From Oreocharis arfaki (lineage: Eukaryota; Chordata; Aves; Passeriformes; Paramythiidae), in contig VZRR01009913.1 in the NCBI GenBank assembly GCA_013398015.1, positions 890,974-954,973 of the forward strand: DNA of 64,000 bases, read 5' to 3'. Numbering within the stretch: position 1 is the stretch's first letter; every line of letters starts with the position of its first letter. The position numbers and the translations under genes were made by a program. The notes under the pieces are model-generated. The model worked only from the letters and a program-made list of their open reading frames with translations. It did no database searches and had not been told where the DNA came from. This document shows, one piece after another, positions 49,301-64,000 of this stretch.

Positions 49301-52300
49301 AAAATACAAAAATATTTTCTGAATGCTATTGATTTACAAAGCAGCTCCATTCTCAGAGGACAGGCTTTCAGATACGACAAAGCATTACAGGCAAAATACG
49401 TGAACTTCGTCTGAAAAGTAGAAAATCAACTCCATTAGATATCTGGCAAATTTAAATCCTGGTATTAGCCCCTCTCGTGCATTTGCAAAGAGTAAGCATA
49501 TCCCATTTTTGACTTCATTTTGCTCAGCTAAACAAATGATCACCTTTAATCGCCTTTTGATAGGAGAGGTGCTTTTTTGGACTAATCCTAGTCTGAGCCC
49601 AGACGTTCTGAGCTTGGATGCCAAGAATTACATTGCAGTATTGCAGGTGGTGTCTCACTGGGCCTCATTCAAGCCCTTCAGTACTGCCCTCTCTCCTCTG
49701 GAATTGCTGCCGGATATCTCTTAGGGGGATTGCATTTTTTTCCTCACAAATTTTACATGAATTATTTCATTTTACAACAGGCCCACTGCCGCCCTGTTTT
49801 CTGTGACTACACCCAGCTCTTTCTCCTGCTCTGCCTTTCCAACTGGACTGCTGGTATAAGGCAGAAATTCCTACTAGCCTTCATACAATACTGTTGTGTT
49901 GCACCCTGTTTCTGTTACCCCATCTCTAAAGTCAGGCTTACTTTCCTGTTCAGTATCGTGATTTTCCTCGGTCTTAGGAATGATTTCTAACCCTTTGGAA
50001 TTAATTAATTTCACTATCAAACCCCTGCCCCTTGCACCAAAGCTTGCTAAAGTTTTGCTAACTCCCTCAGAGTTCGTTGCAAAAAACCTTTCAGTAAAAA
50101 TACAATTTGAAAGTGAGAGTCATATCTCAACTAGTAAACGGCAACTCTGATGTGATGCTACAGTTCAGCAGATGGCGGTTTGGATGCTTGTCTTAGAAAA
50201 TACATAAAACTCACGAGTTTTCTTTTGTACAACGCTGTTCCTCAAAAAGTACATTTTCTGAAAAGTTATTCAGTTATTGGGCCATCTCTTTTACAAGAAA
50301 CACAGCTGTCATACTTTGTCCGTGCTATCGTCCTAGGCTGGGCTAAGAAAAGGTTTGTTTCTTTCCTCCCAAAGCTGGTGGAATGTGGGTCATGTCCACA
50401 TTGTTCAGTGATATCATCCCTTGGACTGCATTGGCCATGCCCATTTCCTAAATTGAAATCTCTTGATTAGGCTTTACGTAGAAATCCCTATTCCTGAAAC
50501 ACAATTACTTTGTTTTTACCTTATATGAGGCTTTCTGAGATGATTGACAAGAAACAACGAGAAGACAAAGTCATCTTCTAGGAGAGCATGACACGAGCTG
50601 TGAGCTGTGGGACTAGAGTTTGTGGCATGAAGGCATTTTGGAGCCCAAGACCTCCTCCCACAATTTCACAAGTAACATTAGCGCTTTGAATTGGACCATG
50701 TCCTGTCAGTTATGCCTGGATTTTTCTCTTGAAGGGAATTACTTGACCTGCCTCAAATACCTGTCTGGGAGCAAATTCATATGCATTATCGTCAGTCAGC
50801 AGAGCACAGCCTTGAGATAAAACCAAGAGCTTGCCAAAGTGACATATCACCAGGACTGCTTCTCTTCAAAGAGCAAGTGGGTCTGTTTTAGCATGCACAC
50901 CTGGATGAATTTAAAGGGACCTACAAGCCCAAGGCTTTACAAATAGAGATGAGAGGACTGGAAAGGGTTAGCAACTGACCCTTTATTTCATTCCTTGGAT
51001 ATTGCTTTTTTCTTTCCCAGGAAATGTGCTTTTATTACCATACTGTCAGGTCCTGGACAAGTCCCATGCAGTAGGCAGAAAAAGAAGTAGGTAGTCTTGT
51101 GAAATGCCATATTTGAGTCTTATTATATTTCCCACTGGTGTCATCTGCTGTGAGGGCCCTGTTGTGTTTGACACTGTAGAAGCATTCAAAAGCAGCCAGT
51201 GCAAAACCCAAAGAGCTAACAAAAGGAAGGAAAAATAGAGATGAAGTAATTTTCCTAGCAGCAAACATCTGGTCTGTGGTCAGCCAAGAAAAGAACCCCT
51301 GTCTTCTGACTCTCACAGCAGAGCTTATTCTAGCTGACTCTGCTTGCTCACTCCAGACTTATCCCCTCTGGAATAAATGCTCCGGGGACTGGGTAGGAAC
51401 AAGCCTGGGGCAATTTCACGCGAAGGAGCAGGTTCACAGCCCAGCAGGAGGTCTATCATAGAACTGAAATTCTATGCAGAGCTTCAAAGCTGTTATAGAA
51501 GAGATATGTGGCTCCATTCCTTTGTAGGCAAATAAGAAACAGGATAGGGAACAGAACAGCTTAAGCTTTTCCATCCTACAAAAGCACTGGAAATGAGTAA
51601 ATTTGCTATGGATATATTAATACAAGGTGTTGTGGATGTTTAACAATTTCTAAAACAAATAGCTGCCTTCTAATACTCTGTGCACAGGGTTGATCATAAG
51701 ACCAATTGTGTCATGTTCACTTCATGAATTTCAAGAACCCCAAAAAAGAAGTTAAGACCCTACAGGACATGCTGCTCAGTGCTAGAAGACTCAACACAAA
51801 GTTTTCCAGCATGACATCTCAATTCAAAAGATAGCAGTGAGAGCCTTTCAGAGAACTCTGCCACCTTTTTTTCATTTATGTTCTGGCAGATCACTTGATG
51901 GTTTTACTGACTCACTTGTCTGACATGCAAGTAAGTCATAAGAGTGTCATTTTTAGTATAAATAGCTATTAGGGCTCATCTGACAAACGAGACTTGCCTA
52001 ACGACATTTCATTTCCTGAAATGCAACAATGTGTAATGCTTTATAAGTTACACATGTCAGGACTGACTTGTAAACGGCTTACTTCTGGCTTGCTGGGAGA
52101 AGTTATCCCTACTTACTTGTCAGTGGCTCTTCTCAAAAAGTTCCCAAGCCCCTGGACTGCCAGGGACTTGTCTGTGCAAAGAGCCCTGAACCCTGAATTG
52201 CAGTTGGTCCGAACAACTGCAAGGGCAAGACAAGAACATCTCCTTATTCCTGTGAAGCAAATTCAGTCTCAGGCTGCTCAGATCACAAAACCACCCAGTT

Positions 52301-53689
52301 TATTGTGTCTTTGGATTTTCTGGCAGGGATCTATTTGTTTAAGCAATTTCCATTCTGCATTAGTCGAAATGAATCATATTTGTCAAGACCAGCTGCTTGG
52401 GCTAGCCCAGCTTGCACGGACTGAAGTGGGCATACTTAAGTATGGATGATCTGCATTTACATGAGAGTCATCAGAAATTTGACAGTCACCCAAACTGGGC
52501 TGGCTGTTTAGACCAAATGCTCCTCTTTGCCCATAGAAGAAGCGCAGCCCAGAAAGCACGCAATATAAACATGCTCACAGTGACTTAGTGATGTGCCTCA
52601 GCCACAACAAGAGAAACTCCCACAGGTTTCCAGACTCTGATTTGGCTGTAAAAATAATAATAGGACAAAATAATCAAAAGTGATGGATAAATTTACTAGG
52701 AGTGGGATTGCAGTTATTCACTAAGACCATAAATAGTCATCAGAAGTGGACAAATCACAGACTTGTGCAAAACGTGGACAGTGGATCCAGCAGCGAAAAC
52801 ATCCTTACATTTCTGCTAGAGCTCCTGTTCAGTTTTAAGTCTAAGTGATGAAAGGAGGGCTGAAGCATGTCAGAAAATCTGCAACACTATTTCTTCAATC
52901 ACATCGTTTGTTAGTGTTTACTTCTACTGCCAGTGTCTGATCCATTTTTCCTCAGGGGAAAGATTGGGATACTTTCCAGGCACCAAATAAATAAACCAAA
53001 CTTCATTCTTCCTGGAATTAGGAACTTATTTTATCATGCTCCCTCCTATTCATCTCCTTTCTGATGTACACAGTCCAAGAGGATATGGGAGACTGTTAGA
53101 CTAAAGCTCTGTGATCTGCATTGGATGCCAGTCATCTGCTGGGAGGATTCCAAGATTCTAGATCCAACTGATAAAGTCCTGAACAGTTTTGGACCTGGCA
53201 GACATGGAGAGGTCATTTCTCATTCAAAGATGTGGAGGTTCATCAAGATAAATACACAAGGTGTGCCCAGCAAAGAGTCCTTTATTTTGGAAATAATTTT
53301 CCAGACTTCTCTAACCTGTGGGCATGCTGTGAAGCCTGCTTTCTCTTCTCTGTGTAAAATCAGCTGGTGTGGAGAGGTTTTTCTGTATACCAGCTATCCT
53401 TTATCCCTGCTGTCATGTTTCCATTTATCAAGTAAATGCCCAAAGTATTGTACAGGTAATTTTTAAAAAATAAATAAATAATTTAGTAAAATAATTGGAG
53501 TCCCTTATTAATAGATTTTCAATTCCTTTAGTTATTCCTAAATAGCCTTGTTTTGAGACACTTTCAGTACCTTTCCCAAGATATAGTAACAATACATATA
53601 GTATTCCAAAGCAGGCTATTACACTGACCTACGTGTATATACTTTTTTCATATTCTCCATCCCATTCCATAAACACTCAAGCAACTTCT

Positions 53690-53718
53690 TTGTTTGCTTG
53701 TTTGCTTGTTTGTCTGTT
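53690..53718 (+). repeat. (TTTG/CTTG) simple repeat
   Basis: A short array of tttgcttg-type units (tttgtttgcttgtttgcttg, then tttgtctg). Confidence 0.85.
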
Positions 53719-55259
53719 TTCACTACAGCTGCAGTCTGACAGAGGTTTTCTTTGTGCTGTCCGTAGCGATGTCCTCATATCTTTTGTGGACTGACAGAGG
53801 TAAATCAGAACCCTGTAAAGATATTTTCAAGTAGATTGCATGTTCCTTCTGCATGTATTGTCATTGAACTCCTTTTGGCATAATTTTGCCCTTTCGTCTA
53901 AATCTCTGTGTAAATCTCTATAGAAGCTGAACTCGTTCAACTTAAACAACTTTGTCCCATTTGCACACTCTGCACTTGACTGCTCACTTCTTCCTCCAGA
54001 GCTGCATTAATTTACAGTGAAAACAGATTAGCCTTTTTAGGCAGTATACAATTCCTATTTTTCCCCAGAGCCAAAAATATCCAGTTCAATGAACCAAGTA
54101 ACATACATTCTGGTGCTTGCCCAGCCATGGGTAAAATAGCCCCAGAGTATAAAATTTCAGCTCCGAAGAACTTTTTTCTGTGGTGAAGCTCTCCAGTGAG
54201 GGTCAGATCTGGTGACTGCACAGCAATGGCGTGGTGATGTGCCCCCACAAAGTTCTTTCTAATAAATAGTTTAGAGACTTCCATACTAAGGACTGGTTTG
54301 CTGGAGGAATGGAGTATGAAAAGTTGGAAGGGATGAAAAATCTTCCTTTCCTTCCCATCAGTATGATGTGTTTCTATCATCATACACAATTTTTATATTA
54401 AAGATATTCAGTCCACAGCTCTTCTATTAATAGTCACAACTCCAGTGCCTGCAGCGTTTAATTGAGGATCTCACTGGACTGACTAGCGGTATTGCTTAGA
54501 TAAAAAAAGGGACTATTTTTTCTCCTGCCCGTCATCATTCTTTACTTCCAGAATAGAGAGGCTTTATAAAAGACCCTGTCCAACAACTTTGCCATGCACT
54601 TCTTACAGTTATATGGTTTTCCTGTCTCATCAGCTTTCAAGACATCTCAGCAACTGTCTTCAGAAAAAGATTTTTAGGGTTTTAGATCACTGTGTTTTAT
54701 CCTAAGACATTTCTGGAGCTTGTTTTTTTTTTTTTTAACAATGACCTAAAGTACACACAAATAGATTTTCAAACAATTTTTTCACCTGGGAAAAAATATA
54801 ATCACAGAAAATGGTTGCTTTTCCTTGAAATTTTTTAAATATAGTGTTTCATTAATAGTAGTAATTTTCTGTCCTTTGGGAACTCTATCACTAGAAATGC
54901 AGAAACAACAATGCTTACTTAAAAAACCTAGTAACTGTCACAAAATCTAATAATATGCTAGAGTTTGAAAACATTTTTTTCATAAAACAAAACTTTATCA
55001 CCATTGAATATTGAAAATAGGTTAGATATACACCTTCTGGGCAATTTCTGTGTGGTGCCAGCTTCAATGACATCAGACATTCCCTCAACTCCTCCACTTA
55101 CATTCCTGCTTTAAATTGGTCTCTACAGGGGCAACAATGCTTTGTGCAAGGAAAAGCTCAGCCTAGTGCCACACCGAGTCACCTGAGCTACCTCAAACAC
55201 CATGAGGGACAACATCAGATCCCTGGGGGGCTTTCTCAGCAAACTCTCTACCACATGTG

Positions 55260-55317
55260 GGTTATCCTATCTATGATATGATACGATATGTAGGTTATCA
55301 TATCTATGATACGATGC
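55260..55317 (+). repeat. 33-bp imperfect tandem duplication
   Basis: ggttatcctatctatgatat at 55260 is followed by ggttatcatatctatgatac at 55293. Both contain tatgatacga-like blocks. It lies about 480 bp from the SUSD5 Link exon on the intron side. Confidence 0.8.
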
Positions 55318-55793
55318 ACCTATGCCCTTGTGAACATGCCTATTTTCTGTTCAGCCCTGCGCCAGTACATAAGACAGATACGTGGTTCCCACGAGAAGTT
55401 TAGTTTGCTGAGCTTCTTAAAGACTGGAGCATTACAGAGTCAATGGGAACACTGACACCAAGTCCAGCACTGTGCCCTCAGCCTGCAAGGGTCTTTAGTG
55501 CTCAGCACCCCACCACAGGCTGGGTGAACAGGAGCCACAATGATGTAATCAGCAGGAAAGAAGAAGAGGAATTTGCATCAAATCTGTGAAATCATAATGT
55601 AAGACTGATGAATACTTGTGTACCTGCAATATCAGCTGTAAAAAACAAATTCTGGGAGGAGAGTGGCAAATTTAGCTGTATGTCATGGTGCTTGAATTAT
55701 GGCCAGTGTTTTTCAGCAAATCTTAGTCAAGGCGGAAAACTTGCTTGACAACCATCATTCCCACTTCCAGAAAGTGTTATGCTGTTGTCCTTA

Positions 55794-64000
<8,207 letters not shown>

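Noticed and set aside
51994..52449. 151-codon + strand open frame
   Set aside because: It lies inside a SUSD5 intron, has no recognisable domain, and its composition looks like translated noncoding DNA.

Overview
This is vertebrate nuclear DNA, most likely from a bird. The evidence is split genes with canonical GT-AG introns, AT-rich introns, and three truncated CR1 LINE tails ending in the TTCTATGATTCT-type octamers typical of avian and other sauropsid CR1. No bacterial-style operons, CRISPR arrays or phage genes are visible. The window holds two genes in tail-to-tail orientation, matching the CRTAP-SUSD5 neighbourhood known from other vertebrates.

Region 1 (1-15286, + strand) carries the last six coding exons of CRTAP, cartilage-associated protein. 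Exon 1 lies upstream of the window. The six exons (212-361, 978-1149, 3548-3676, 4611-4756, 6772-6855, 15227-15286) join in consistent phase. They total 741 nt, or 246 residues plus stop, with no frameshift or premature stop. CRTAP is a non-enzymatic ER protein that partners with prolyl 3-hydroxylase 1 and cyclophilin B in collagen modification.

Region 2 (15287-24466) has no exon I can support. It should contain the CRTAP 3'UTR from the left and the SUSD5 3'UTR from the right, and it contains a CR1 fragment. Poly(A) signals can be seen for both strands, but transcript ends cannot be fixed from sequence alone.

Region 3 (24467-55972, - strand) carries SUSD5, a type I membrane protein. Three coding exons are clear: the large last exon (24467-25749: acidic/Ser-Thr-rich ectodomain, transmembrane helix, His-rich tail), a Sushi/CCP exon (34658-34846) and the first half of the Link domain (55795-55972). 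Splice phases require one more exon, the second half of the Link domain, in the 21-kb interval 34847-55794; I could not find it. The signal-peptide exon is also not seen and probably lies beyond the window. Region 4 (55973-64000) looks like SUSD5 intron 1.

The most unusual sequence feature is a pair of identical 108-bp direct repeats 3.3 kb apart in the last SUSD5 intron. Other points are a well-spliced-looking 88-bp candidate poison exon in CRTAP, several perfect short hairpins, three small tandem duplications and a 190-codon open frame antisense to the SUSD5 3'UTR. I do not see a new multi-gene system here.
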